From Lachnospiraceae bacterium (lineage in GTDB: Bacteria > Bacillota > Clostridia > Lachnospirales > Lachnospiraceae): DNA of 64,000 nt. The stretch is from assembly GCA_900753305.1 (NCBI GenBank), contig CAADYR010000164.1, forward strand, positions 1-64,000. Direction: 5' to 3'. Below, in pieces: positions 37,001 to 45,519 of this stretch. Each line of letters begins with the position of its first letter. Position 1 is the first letter of the stretch. The notes below the pieces were generated by a model, which was not told the DNA's origin, made no database searches, and saw only the letters and a program-made list of their open reading frames with translations. Position numbers and translations under genes: made by a program.

Positions 37001-37074
37001 GTAAACTATTCAGAAACCTCATTTACAGGTCAAAGGCTGTTTTCGTCTCAACTGCACGGTTCTGAATAGTTTAC
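37001..37074. repeat. Perfect 15-bp inverted repeat upstream of methyltransferase gene
   Basis: GTAAACTATTCAGAA (37001-37015) and its exact complement (37060-37074) flank a 44-base centre. The complementarity continues through one bulged base (AACC with GGTT). It lies between two minus-strand genes, so it may form a hairpin in the methyltransferase leader, or be a small palindromic mobile repeat. Confidence 0.7.
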
Positions 37075-37156
37075 ATTTTACTGCAATTACCGGCAATCCG
37101 CAAGATTGCTGTTTATCTCATTTTCGTAAACCAGGATCATTCCCTGTCATATGCAT

Positions 37157-37549
37157 TTAAAATATATAATAATTCTTTTTTTTATTACGTCTTTTGAGTA
37201 TTTCATAATATACCAGCACTGTGACCAGCTCCCTGATCCAGGACCATTTTGCATCATCCTGTGCATTCTCCCCGGCAGCCGCCTGTTCTTCACTTTTCAG
37301 CACCATCATGATACTGTCTACAAATTTTTCCAACTGCCACCGGTCCGGATACTGATCATAGATCATACTGCCGTCATAATCCATCCGGTCCAGCATCTGC
37401 GCAATTCTTACCTGATATCTTCTGGCAGATGCCGGATACATCTGCTGCAGATATTCCAGATCCTGTACAACTCTGTCCTCGTCCAACTGATTCCAGTTAT
37501 CATACTGAGGATATGCATGATAAAAAGGAAGCGCCCTACGATAATCCAT
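37157..37549 (-). CDS. Conserved small protein of unknown function
   Basis: A 130-residue protein with aromatic-rich N-terminal sequence (MDYRRALPFYHAYPQYDNW), a helical middle (DLEYLQQMYPASARRYQVRI then AQMLDRMDYDGSMIYDQYPD) and a hydrophobic/basic end (WIRELVTVLVYYEILKRRNK). No catalytic motif is visible. ATG 37549 follows GGAGG. It lies 63 bases after atpC on the same strand and could be read through from the ATP synthase operon. The role is unknown. Confidence 0.65.
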   Translation of the reverse strand: MDYRRALPFYHAYPQYDNWNQLDEDRVVQDLEYLQQMYPASARRYQVRIAQMLDRMDYDGSMIYDQYPDRWQLEKFVDSIMMVLKSEEQAAAGENAQDDAKWSWIRELVTVLVYYEILKRRNKKKNYYIF

Positions 37550-37612
37550 GGCATTTCCTCCTGCCTTTTTATGATTATCATATGCGCTTCCTTATTTTTT
37601 GTGTTATTATCT

Positions 37613-38014
37613 TTATCTAAGCTGCGCTGCGTTGATACGTGCAATAGAACGCATCAGTGCTGCTTCTGCTCTTGCCACATCGATATTCGCTCTGCTGCGC
37701 AGTCTCTCCTGTGCTCGCTCTTTTGCTGCCTGAGCCCGCGCCTCGTCAATTTCTCCCGGCCATTCAATGATTTCTGCCAGAATTGTAACTTCGTCCTGCA
37801 AAATCTGTACAAAGCCGGCATGCAAAGCTGCATTCTTAACTGTTTCTCCCTGTGTAATCTTAAGGACTCCGGGAGCCACAATAACAGTCAGAGGTGCATG
37901 TCCCTTATAAATACCGATTTCACCTTCCGTCGTATTAAATTCCACCATATCCACTTCTTCGTTAAAGAATTCACGGTCAGGTGTCACGATTGTCAGTTTG
38001 AACTTTTCTGCCAT
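37613..38014 (-). CDS. atpC: ATP synthase epsilon subunit
   Basis: A 133-residue epsilon subunit of the F1 central stalk. The N-terminal beta-sandwich (FKLTIVTPDREFFNEEVDMV then EFNTTEGEIGIYKGHAPLTV) and the C-terminal helical hairpin (about 90-133, RAQAAKERAQERLR) are complete. It links rotation of gamma to the c-ring and can inhibit ATP hydrolysis. It is the last gene of the operon, 11 bases after atpD. Confidence 0.95.
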   Translation of the reverse strand: MAEKFKLTIVTPDREFFNEEVDMVEFNTTEGEIGIYKGHAPLTVIVAPGVLKITQGETVKNAALHAGFVQILQDEVTILAEIIEWPGEIDEARAQAAKERAQERLRSRANIDVARAEAALMRSIARINAAQLR

Positions 38015-38025
38015 TTGCTCACCCC

Positions 38026-39420
38026 TTACTTTGCACGGGCTACTACATCATCAATGGTTCCGGCATTTAAGAAATGGCCTTCCGGTATATCATCATGCTT
38101 ACCTTCCAAGATTTCCTTAAAGCCTCTTATCGTCTCTGCAATCGGTACATATTTACCATCCACACCGGTAAACTGCTCTGCTACATGGAATGGCTGTGAA
38201 AGGAATCTCTGGATCTTTCTGGCACGGCTTACTACCAGCTTATCATCTTCTGAAAGTTCATCCATACCAAGAATTGCAATAATATCCTGTAATTCCTTAT
38301 ATTTCTGCAGAATCTGCTGTACACCTCTTGCTACCTGATAATGTTCTTCACCTACAATACGCGGGTCAAGAATTCTGGATGTGGACTCCAGAGGATCTAC
38401 TGCGGGATAAATACCCAGTTCTACAATAGAACGTGAAAGTACTGTTGTTGCATCCAGATGGGCAAATGTCGTTGCAGGTGCCGGGTCAGTTAAGTCATCC
38501 GCAGGTACATATACCGCCTGTACAGATGTGATAGAGCCATTCTTTGTAGAAGTAATACGCTCCTGCAAAGCACCCATTTCAGTCTGCAGTGTAGGCTGAT
38601 AACCTACTGCGGAAGGCATACGTCCAAGCAATGCGGATACCTCACTACCAGCCTGTGTAAATCTGAAAATATTATCAATGAATAAAAGGACATCCTTACC
38701 ACCTTTATCACGGAAATACTCAGCCATGGTAAGTCCTGTCAGACCTACTCTCATTCTGGCTCCGGGTGGCTCGTTCATCTGTCCGAATACCATCGTTGTT
38801 TTATTGATAACACCGGAATCTGTCATTTCATGATACAGATCGTTACCCTCACGGGTACGTTCTCCAACACCGGTAAATACGGAATATCCGCCGTGCTCTG
38901 TTGCAATGTTTCGGATCAGCTCCTGAATAAGGACTGTCTTACCAACGCCGGCACCGCCAAACAGACCGATCTTACCACCCTTCTGATAAGGGCAGAGAAG
39001 GTCAACGACCTTAATACCTGTCTCTAACAGTTCTGTCTCTGTAGACTGTTCCTTAAATTCCGGTGCAGGTCTGTGAATCGGTTCATGACCCACTCCCTCC
39101 GGAGCAGGTTTATTGTCAATCGGTTCACCAAGTACATTGAACATACGCCCCAGCGTGTTCTCACCTACCGGTACGGTAATGGGAGCTCCTGTTGCCTGTG
39201 CATCCATTCCCCTCATCAATCCGTCGGTAGGTCCCATGGCGATACATCTTACTGTATCATCACCCAGATGCTGCGCTACCTCAACAGTCAGATCAGAGCC
39301 ATCCGCACGCTTGATCTTGATCGCTTCATTGATCTGCGGAAGTTCTCCCTCTTTGAACTTAATATCGAGTACGGCGCCGACAATCTGTGTAATCTTACCA
39401 ATTACTGTCTTATCTGCCAT
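38026..39420 (-). CDS. atpD: ATP synthase beta subunit
   Basis: A 464-residue catalytic F1 subunit. The P-loop is GGAGVGKTVLI (about 154-164), Walker B is VLLFIDNIFRF (about 245), and the family signature is PAVDPLESTS (about 340). The DELSEED region reads MDELSEDD near 385. It forms the three catalytic sites with alpha. The length is normal. Confidence 0.99.
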   Translation of the reverse strand: MADKTVIGKITQIVGAVLDIKFKEGELPQINEAIKIKRADGSDLTVEVAQHLGDDTVRCIAMGPTDGLMRGMDAQATGAPITVPVGENTLGRMFNVLGEPIDNKPAPEGVGHEPIHRPAPEFKEQSTETELLETGIKVVDLLCPYQKGGKIGLFGGAGVGKTVLIQELIRNIATEHGGYSVFTGVGERTREGNDLYHEMTDSGVINKTTMVFGQMNEPPGARMRVGLTGLTMAEYFRDKGGKDVLLFIDNIFRFTQAGSEVSALLGRMPSAVGYQPTLQTEMGALQERITSTKNGSITSVQAVYVPADDLTDPAPATTFAHLDATTVLSRSIVELGIYPAVDPLESTSRILDPRIVGEEHYQVARGVQQILQKYKELQDIIAILGMDELSEDDKLVVSRARKIQRFLSQPFHVAEQFTGVDGKYVPIAETIRGFKEILEGKHDDIPEGHFLNAGTIDDVVARAK

Positions 39421-39458
39421 TTTCTACCTCTTTCTTTATGCTTACGTGCATTCTATTC

Positions 39459-40316
39459 CTATGAAATAGCTTCTGCACCTGCGATAATTTCTGTTAATTC
39501 CTGTGTAATTGAACTCTGACGTGCTCTGTTATATAGAAGCGACAGTTTACTGATCATGTCATCAGCATTGCTGGTCGCAGAATCCATAGCCTGCATTCTG
39601 GCGCCATTTTCACTGGCAACAGACTCGATCAATGCTCCGTAGACCAAACTGGTGATATACTTCGGTATGATCAGATCAATTGCTTCTTCAGACTGCGGTT
39701 CAAATTCCATAACTGCACTGGAACCGCCTTCATCCAGACGTTCATCTTCAACATTGACCGGCAGAAGTCTGAGCAAAGTCGGTACATGCGTCACAGTATT
39801 CTTAAATCCTGTATATGCAACATAGATTTCTCCGATCTCCCCTGCTGCATAATCTTCCAGCAATTTTTTACTGATATTCATGGCATCAGCATAAGCCGGT
39901 TCTTCGATCGCTTCCGAATAATCATCTGCCATCTCATAACCCAGTCTTGCCAATGCATCCCTGCCCTTTGTTCCTACCGTATAGATCACCAAATCCTCTT
40001 TCCTGAAATCGCTGTTCTTGATCAGCTTTACGATATTGGAGTTATAACCTCCGGCAAGTCCTCTGTTGGCCGTAATCACGATTACTGCCTTCTTTTGCGA
40101 TTCCCCCGCCTTCAGGAAAGGATGGTTGATTTCTCCTGCCTTGGAAAGCATGGATGCCACAGTATCATACATGCAGGAAAAGTACGTTTTGGATTTTTCC
40201 GCACGTCCTTTTGCCCTTTGCAGCTTTACCGTAGATACCAGCTTCATGGCCTTCGTAATCTGCTGTGTACTTTGTACAGAGCTCTTACGCCTTTTGATAT
40301 CTCTCATGGAAGCCAT
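39459..40316 (-). CDS. atpG: ATP synthase gamma subunit
   Basis: A 285-residue central-shaft subunit. Both coiled-coil ends are visible: MRDIKRRKSSVQSTQQITKA then MKLVS at the start and ARQSSITQELTEIIAGAEAI at the end. The internal signature VITANRGLAGGYN lies near 80. It rotates within alpha3-beta3. Its start is 29 bases after atpA. Confidence 0.98.
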   Translation of the reverse strand: MASMRDIKRRKSSVQSTQQITKAMKLVSTVKLQRAKGRAEKSKTYFSCMYDTVASMLSKAGEINHPFLKAGESQKKAVIVITANRGLAGGYNSNIVKLIKNSDFRKEDLVIYTVGTKGRDALARLGYEMADDYSEAIEEPAYADAMNISKKLLEDYAAGEIGEIYVAYTGFKNTVTHVPTLLRLLPVNVEDERLDEGGSSAVMEFEPQSEEAIDLIIPKYITSLVYGALIESVASENGARMQAMDSATSNADDMISKLSLLYNRARQSSITQELTEIIAGAEAIS

Positions 40317-40344
40317 AAGAAAACTCCTTTCTTACCCAAAGACA

Positions 40345-41850
40345 TTAATGAAATCTCTTTTTGAATTCTTCAATTGCAGCAACCAGTGATTTTTCAGTCT
40401 CATCAGAGATTACCTGCTCTGTCTTGATTGCCTGCGGAACCTGTGGATACTGTGTATCAAGGAATTCAAAGAATTCACTTTCAAATCTGGTAATGTCTTC
40501 TACCGGTACATCCAACAGATACTTTTTGGTCGCTACATACAATATAATGACCTGATATTCTACAGCCATAGGCTTATACTGTGGCTGTTTCAATACTTCT
40601 TTGATTCTGACACCCTGTTCCAGTTTCTCCTTGGTATCCGCATCCAGTTCTGATCCGAACTGTGCAAAAGATGCCAGCTCACGATACTGTGCCAGTTCAA
40701 CACGGATAGGCGCTGCGATCTTCTTCATTGCCTTGATCTGTGCAGAACCTCCTACACGGGATACAGATAATCCGGCATTAACAGCGGGTCTGAAACCTGA
40801 ATTGAACATTTCTGTTTCCAGATAGATCTGACCGTCTGTAATGGAAATAACATTAGTTGGAATATAAGCAGATACATCACCTGCCTGTGTCTCGATGATA
40901 GGAAGCGCTGTCAGGGAACCTCCGCCGTATTCATCACTCATACGGACTGCTCGCTCCAGCAGTCTGGAATGCAGATAGAATACATCACCGGGATATGCTT
41001 CACGGCCGGGTGGACGTCTCAGCAGCAGGGAAAGTGTACGGTATGCAGTAGCATGCTTACTTAAGTCATCATAAATGACCAGTACATCCTCGCCATTCTC
41101 CATCCATTCCTCGCCAATCGCACAGCCCGCATACGGTGCAATGTACTGTAATGGTGCCAATTCACTGGCTGTAGAAGCTACTACAGTGGTATATGCCATT
41201 GCACCGAACTCCTCCAGTGTCTTTACAATTGTTGCAACAGTAGATGCTTTCTGACCAATTGCAACATAAATACATTTTACATTCTGTCCCTTCTGGTTGA
41301 TGATCGTATCAATAGCGATAGCAGTTTTACCTGTCTGTCTGTCACCGATGATCAACTCACGCTGACCTCTTCCGATAGGAACCATGGCATCGATTGCCTT
41401 GATACCTGTCTGTAATGGTGTGTCAACTGATTTTCTTGTGATAACACCCGAAGCCACTCTTTCTATCTGACGATATTTATCTGTCTGGATCGGACCTTTG
41501 CCATCTATAGGCTGACCAAGTGCATTCACGACACGTCCAAGCATTGCATCACCTACAGGCACTTCTACTACTCTGCCTGTTGTCTTTACAGTATCGCCTT
41601 CGTTAATACTGCTGGCGCTGCCTAACAGAACTGCACCTACATTGTCTTCCTCCAGGTTCATGACCATGCCATATACTTCCCCGGGGAATTCAAGAAGTTC
41701 ACCCTGCATTGCTTTTTCAAGTCCGTGCACACGGGCAATACCATCCGCTACCTGAATAACTGTACCCACATCGGATACTTCCAGGTCAGAGGCATACCTT
41801 TTGATCTGATCCTTAATCACAGAACTGATTTCTTCTGGTCTTAAATTCAT
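40345..41850 (-). CDS. atpA: ATP synthase alpha subunit
   Basis: A 501-residue non-catalytic F1 subunit. The P-loop-like motif is IGDRQTGKTAIA (about 169-180), followed by YVAIGQKASTV and the family signature around PAVNAGLSVSRVG (about 365). It is full length. It forms the hexamer with beta and contacts delta at its N-terminus (MNLRPEEISSVIKDQI). Confidence 0.99.
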   Translation of the reverse strand: MNLRPEEISSVIKDQIKRYASDLEVSDVGTVIQVADGIARVHGLEKAMQGELLEFPGEVYGMVMNLEEDNVGAVLLGSASSINEGDTVKTTGRVVEVPVGDAMLGRVVNALGQPIDGKGPIQTDKYRQIERVASGVITRKSVDTPLQTGIKAIDAMVPIGRGQRELIIGDRQTGKTAIAIDTIINQKGQNVKCIYVAIGQKASTVATIVKTLEEFGAMAYTTVVASTASELAPLQYIAPYAGCAIGEEWMENGEDVLVIYDDLSKHATAYRTLSLLLRRPPGREAYPGDVFYLHSRLLERAVRMSDEYGGGSLTALPIIETQAGDVSAYIPTNVISITDGQIYLETEMFNSGFRPAVNAGLSVSRVGGSAQIKAMKKIAAPIRVELAQYRELASFAQFGSELDADTKEKLEQGVRIKEVLKQPQYKPMAVEYQVIILYVATKKYLLDVPVEDITRFESEFFEFLDTQYPQVPQAIKTEQVISDETEKSLVAAIEEFKKRFH

Positions 41851-41892
41851 ATGGATCTTCGCACCTTTCTTGTTTATTTATTAGTTACCTGC

Positions 41893-42441
41893 TTAACCAA
41901 GCTGAATTGCCATCAGTTCTCTTTCCAGCTTGTTTAATTTTGTACGAATACTGCTGTCTACTACTCTGTCACCCATACGGATGATCATTCCACCGATAAT
42001 AGAAACATCTACCTGATAATGGCACTCTACTGTCCGGTAATCTGTTGTAGCCAGCATTCGTTTTTCTACTTCCTCTTTCTCCTGTGGAGACAATTCAATT
42101 GCCGTTGTTACATACACGGTACCTATATGATTGTATTCCTTAACCGAAGTGATGAAACTTTCAAGTATCTCTTCGATCCTGGCATATCTGTCTTTATCCA
42201 CTATGGTGATCAGGAAGCCGAGAAGTTCTTCCTTTATCCTGCCGCGGAAAATATTTTCCAGGGCTGTTTTTTTCTCTTCCTTGGGAATCTTGGGGTGATT
42301 CATAAAACGATGAAATTCCTTATTTTCCTTAAGGATTGTCAGAAGATCCTGCACCTCCTGCCCAAGTTCAACAGTCTGATTTTCTTCTACAGCAAGTTCA
42401 AATAACGCATCTGCGTATGTTTTGGAAATCAGCTTAGCCAT
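41893..42441 (-). CDS. atpH: ATP synthase delta subunit
   Basis: A 182-residue peripheral-stalk subunit that joins F1 to the b dimer. The N-terminal helical bundle (ISKTYADALFELAVEE) and the C-terminal VDVSIIGGMIIRMGDRVVDS motif are typical. It overlaps atpF by 13 bases. Confidence 0.95.
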   Translation of the reverse strand: MAKLISKTYADALFELAVEENQTVELGQEVQDLLTILKENKEFHRFMNHPKIPKEEKKTALENIFRGRIKEELLGFLITIVDKDRYARIEEILESFITSVKEYNHIGTVYVTTAIELSPQEKEEVEKRMLATTDYRTVECHYQVDVSIIGGMIIRMGDRVVDSSIRTKLNKLERELMAIQLG

Positions 42442-42971
42442 GTGCTATCACCTATTTCTTTCAATGTCTCCTCGATGAGTTCGTGCTGGGCATTTGCATC
42501 AATATTTGCTGCAACGATTTTGGCAGCCATGACTGATGCAACTGCTATCATCTCACGTTTGACCTCATCCGCCATTTTCTTCTTCTCCAGCTCTGCTTCT
42601 ACTCTGGCTCTGTCCACGATCTTTGCCGCTTCCTCTTTTGCCTCTGCGACAATCCTTGCTTCATTCTCCATGCCGCGTTTACGAGCATCTGTCAGAATGG
42701 CTTCTGCCTCTTTATCGGCTGCTGCAAGCTTCTCTTCATATAATTTACGGCTTTCCTGTGCACTTTTCTGATCGGCTGCTGCCTGTTCAAGTTCACCCTT
42801 GATCTTATCCTGTCTGTCCTGTAACATCTTACGAACAGGATTGAACAGGAAATGTGATGCGAACATAAACAGGAAGAACATCGCAATGATCATCAAAGAC
42901 GCATCAGCCAAAAGCTGGAAGTCCAGATCAAATAAACGGCTCAACCCTTCTGTTTCGGTAGCAAGTATCAT
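42429..42971 (-). CDS. atpF: ATP synthase b subunit
   Basis: A 180-residue peripheral stalk subunit: one membrane span (about 22-42, LLADASLMIIAMFFLFMFAS) followed by a long Ala/Glu/Lys-rich helix (about 50-165) for dimerisation, and a C-terminal delta-binding end. Only one b gene is present, so it is a homodimer as in non-photosynthetic bacteria. Confidence 0.95.
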   Translation of the reverse strand: MILATETEGLSRLFDLDFQLLADASLMIIAMFFLFMFASHFLFNPVRKMLQDRQDKIKGELEQAAADQKSAQESRKLYEEKLAAADKEAEAILTDARKRGMENEARIVAEAKEEAAKIVDRARVEAELEKKKMADEVKREMIAVASVMAAKIVAANIDANAQHELIEETLKEIGDSTWLS

Positions 42972-43017
42972 GCTGTAAGCCTCCTTTCTTGTATATTCTT
43001 ACTTCTTAAGCTCATAC

Positions 43018-43272
43018 TTAAGGTACTAAAGGCTTTACAAATAACAGAAGCATAGCTACTAACAGACCATACAGACCTGTTGTCTCGGCAACTGCCTGTC
43101 CAAGAAGCATTGTAGATGTGATATCTGATTTTGCTCCCGGATTTCTACCTACTGCTGCTGCCGCATGTCCTGCTGCAATACCCTGACCAACACCAGGTCC
43201 GATACCTGCGATAACCGCAAGACCTGCACCGATTGCTGAACAACCTAAGATAAAGTTTGAATTAAATTCCAT
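43018..43272 (-). CDS. atpE: ATP synthase c subunit, sodium-type signature
   Basis: An 84-residue hairpin of two membrane helices. The ion carboxylate is Glu63. Gln30 in helix 1 (GPGVGQG) and Val61, Thr64, Thr65 and Tyr68 in helix 2 (AVAETTGLY) match the Na+-coordinating set known from Ilyobacter tartaricus (Gln32, Val63, Glu65, Ser66, Thr67, Tyr70). Proton-type c subunits lack the Gln and Ser/Thr ligands. Sodium coupling is therefore predicted from the residues, though not proven. Confidence 0.95.
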   Translation of the reverse strand: MEFNSNFILGCSAIGAGLAVIAGIGPGVGQGIAAGHAAAAVGRNPGAKSDITSTMLLGQAVAETTGLYGLLVAMLLLFVKPLVP

Positions 43273-43302
43273 GTAATAGTTCCTCCTTAAATGATAAAGT
43301 TA

Positions 43303-44019
43303 TTATCCTTCAATCGCATTGTTAATGTATGTCATAGTTAACATACTGAATACATAAGTCTGAATTGCTCCTGAGAACAAATCAAAATACACATGAAGTG
43401 CTGCCGGCCATGCTGTTGCAATAAATCCTAACAGGCCATAGATCAGTGCCATCATAACTGTTCCTGAAAGTACGTTCGCGAACAAACGAAGAGACAGTGA
43501 AATCGGCACGGCAATATCACCTATCACATTGATTGGTGCCCATATCGGCCAGGGATCGCACAATCCTTTAATAACGCCGGATACCTTCTGATACTTGAAC
43601 TTGTTAAATGTGATCAGTGTAAAAGTAATCAGGCCCAATGCCAAAGTCACGCCATAGTCTGCCGTTGGCGGTCTTAATCCGAACAAACCGGAAATATTGC
43701 TCAACAGTATAAACATAAAGAGAATTCCGATATAGTTGGCAAATGCCGCACCGTTCTTACCCATAACGCCATTTACCATTCCATCGAGCTTCTCTACGAT
43801 CAGCTCTACTACATTCTGGAAAGCTCCCGGGACCTCACTTGCATGCTTCACTGCTCTGTTCGCACACAGGCAGAAGATGACGAGCATCATAATAACGATG
43901 AACAGACACACATGTGTTGTTGTTATCCATACTGTATGACCAAAGAAGCTGTACTGGAACACCCCATGTATCATAAAATCAATGTCATCAGCGCCGGATA
44001 ACAAAAATCCTGCTCCCAT
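43303..44019 (-). CDS. atpB: ATP synthase a subunit
   Basis: A 238-residue membrane subunit with about five or six spans. The essential arginine is in SLSLRLFANVLSG (about 178); the C-terminal span has FSGAIQTYVFSMLTMTYIN. It provides the ion half-channels next to the c-ring. The N-terminus is short relative to E. coli, typical of Clostridia. Confidence 0.95.
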   Translation of the reverse strand: MGAGFLLSGADDIDFMIHGVFQYSFFGHTVWITTTHVCLFIVIMMLVIFCLCANRAVKHASEVPGAFQNVVELIVEKLDGMVNGVMGKNGAAFANYIGILFMFILLSNISGLFGLRPPTADYGVTLALGLITFTLITFNKFKYQKVSGVIKGLCDPWPIWAPINVIGDIAVPISLSLRLFANVLSGTVMMALIYGLLGFIATAWPAALHVYFDLFSGAIQTYVFSMLTMTYINNAIEG

Positions 44020-44036
44020 AAACTCACCTCCTACTT

Positions 44037-44444
44037 CTATTCTTTATTCAGTTTTTGTTTTTTGTGAGACAGTTTTACCCAAAGTGGCTGAAGATATGCA
44101 GATATCTTTAATCCCAGGATTCCCACAAAAGCCGCAATTGGATTACCGATCTCTGTGATCATAAGAATAGCCAGAACTACTATGACCGCCAGATAACGTA
44201 TCATTCCCTGTCTCGCTACTACCGTCTGCGCCCCCTTTTCTCCCCTGTCCAGAGCACTGTTAAGACATAACGCCATATGCAGCGCCATGCCAAGTGCTGT
44301 AAGCACTCCTATCCAGAGTCCTATGGTATAGTTTAGCTTATCTGCTACAAGGAAGACGCCCACTACTTCACTGACCGCGCCAAATATGATAATTCCCAAT
44401 AAAAGTCCCGGCAGTGCACTGTTGATGTCTCGAAGTTTACGCAT
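44037..44444 (-). CDS. atpI: AtpI-like ATP synthase assembly protein
   Basis: A 135-residue membrane protein with four hydrophobic spans, of the ATP-synthase-I type (probable c-ring assembly and ion handling). ATG 44444 is chosen because AGGGAG and TGGAGG precede it; an in-frame ATG three codons earlier directly abuts the Shine-Dalgarno sequence. The start overlaps the atpZ stop by eight bases. Confidence 0.8.
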   Translation of the reverse strand: MRKLRDINSALPGLLLGIIIFGAVSEVVGVFLVADKLNYTIGLWIGVLTALGMALHMALCLNSALDRGEKGAQTVVARQGMIRYLAVIVVLAILMITEIGNPIAAFVGILGLKISAYLQPLWVKLSHKKQKLNKE

Positions 44445-44772
44445 TTCCTCCATCTCCCTTTTTGCTGATTGGAGTCCGGTCGTCTGTCTTCCCCTTTTCG
44501 TTTGCCAGTCTGCTTCTTATGGTAGCATAATCTTCACAAGTACTGTCTTTTTTTTCATATACTTTGCGTGCCAGAATATAGACATTTCTAAATCCTGCCA
44601 ATGCACCAACAAAAAAAAGCAAAACGAATAGAAAATCCGTCTCTAACCTTTTATCCAGATACCACCCCAGGAAAGAACAAAGCCCGATAGGAACTAGCAT
44701 AGTGATCCCAAACTGCGTGATAAGCGCAAGAGATTGGTATACCTGTGACTGATTCCCTTTTCTTTTCTTCAT
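44437..44772 (-). CDS. atpZ: AtpZ/AtpI-like first protein of the ATP synthase operon
   Basis: A 111-residue protein with a basic N-terminus and two membrane spans (about 17-37 and 47-68, FLFVLLFFVGALAGFRNVYI). It resembles the AtpZ-type assembly or Mg2+/Ca2+ transport accessory proteins. ATG 44772 is used: GGGAG lies seven bases upstream, whereas the frame's earlier ATG at 44802 lies upstream of the predicted transcript start. It ends in a charged tail and overlaps atpI. Confidence 0.75.
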   Translation of the reverse strand: MKKRKGNQSQVYQSLALITQFGITMLVPIGLCSFLGWYLDKRLETDFLFVLLFFVGALAGFRNVYILARKVYEKKDSTCEDYATIRSRLANEKGKTDDRTPISKKGDGGNA

Positions 44773-44804
44773 TTTCTGCTCCCTTCTTTTGATATCTGAC
44801 ATTA

Positions 44805-44833
44805 ATTATACAGAATTTCAAATTTCCTGTCTA
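44805..44833 (-). promoter_or_regulatory. Promoter of the ATP synthase operon
   Basis: Minus-strand TAGACA (44833-44828), a 17-base spacer and a perfect TATAAT (44810-44805). The predicted start, near 44798, rules out the ATG at 44802 as the atpZ start. Confidence 0.75.
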
Positions 44834-44956
44834 GCAAATGACTGTTTTTTTCGTGCTATTTATATAGTTTTTATTATTTGTATAATTATACCAACTAATT
44901 ATGTTTATATTAACTATATGAACACATTTTTAAACCATCGTTTTCCACATACCCAC

Positions 44957-44985
44957 TTGTAATTTCATCTGAAGTGCGATAAAAT
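44957..44985 (+). promoter_or_regulatory. Promoter of the DUF402 gene
   Basis: TTGTAA (44957-44962), a 17-base spacer and TAAAAT (44980-44985), followed by AAGGAGG (45001-45007) and the start codon at 45017. Confidence 0.6.
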
Positions 44986-45016
44986 AGCCAAAAATATTGC
45001 AAGGAGGTCGTGCCCT

Positions 45017-45502
45017 ATGAAGGATAACCCCATACTTTACCGCAAACGTATGATACCTGAGGAATGTGTACTGTTAAAAGACGATGAAATTCTGGAAATA
45101 ACAGATGATATCATTATTACCAGATGGAACACTCTTAAACCAAAACGGGAACTGCATCACGGTTTCTCCTGTTATTTTCTAAAGCATGGATTCAAAGTCA
45201 GCAAATTTGTCCGTGCTGACGGCTCTATGATGTACTGGTATTGCGATATCGTGGATTATGATTATCAGGAAAACACTAACTGCCTCATTGTCACAGATTT
45301 ACTGGCAGATGTGGTAGTCTATCCCGATGGTTACACCAAAGTTCTGGATCTTGATGAACTTGCACTGGCAGCCGAACGTCACCTGTGTGATGCATCTAAA
45401 CTGACTCTTGCGCTACGTCATCTTGACAGCCTCCTGAACATTATTTATGATGATAAATTTGATACACTCACTTCTTATATAGAAAAATGGGACAAGGAAT
45501 AA
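45017..45502 (+). CDS. DUF402 domain protein (nucleotide phosphatase-like fold)
   Basis: A 161-residue protein whose core (about 50-135) is the DUF402 barrel: WYCDIVDYDYQENTNCLIVT then DLLADVVVYPDGYTKVLDLDE with DELALAAERHL. Characterised relatives such as S. aureus Sa1684 act as metal-dependent nucleoside tri/diphosphatases, and the acidic cluster here (DIVDYD, DLLADVVVYPDG, DLDE) is compatible. It is cytosolic, monocistronic, and divergent from the ATP synthase operon. It ends in a bidirectional terminator shared with the PP2C gene. The substrate is uncertain. Confidence 0.8.
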   Translation: MKDNPILYRKRMIPEECVLLKDDEILEITDDIIITRWNTLKPKRELHHGFSCYFLKHGFKVSKFVRADGSMMYWYCDIVDYDYQENTNCLIVTDLLADVVVYPDGYTKVLDLDELALAAERHLCDASKLTLALRHLDSLLNIIYDDKFDTLTSYIEKWDKE

Positions 45503-45519
45503 CACCTTGTCCCATTTTT
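45483..45519. terminator. Bidirectional terminator between DUF402 and PP2C genes
   Basis: AAAAATGGGACAAGG (45483-45497) and its complement (45505-45519) form a perfect 15-bp stem around a seven-base loop, with T runs on both strands. It includes the DUF402 stop region. Confidence 0.9.

Noticed and set aside
37151..38338. 395-residue plus-strand open frame across atpC and the start of atpD
   Set aside because: It is antisense to clearly recognised ATP synthase genes, has no ribosome-binding site or family resemblance, and reflects codon bias of the real strand.
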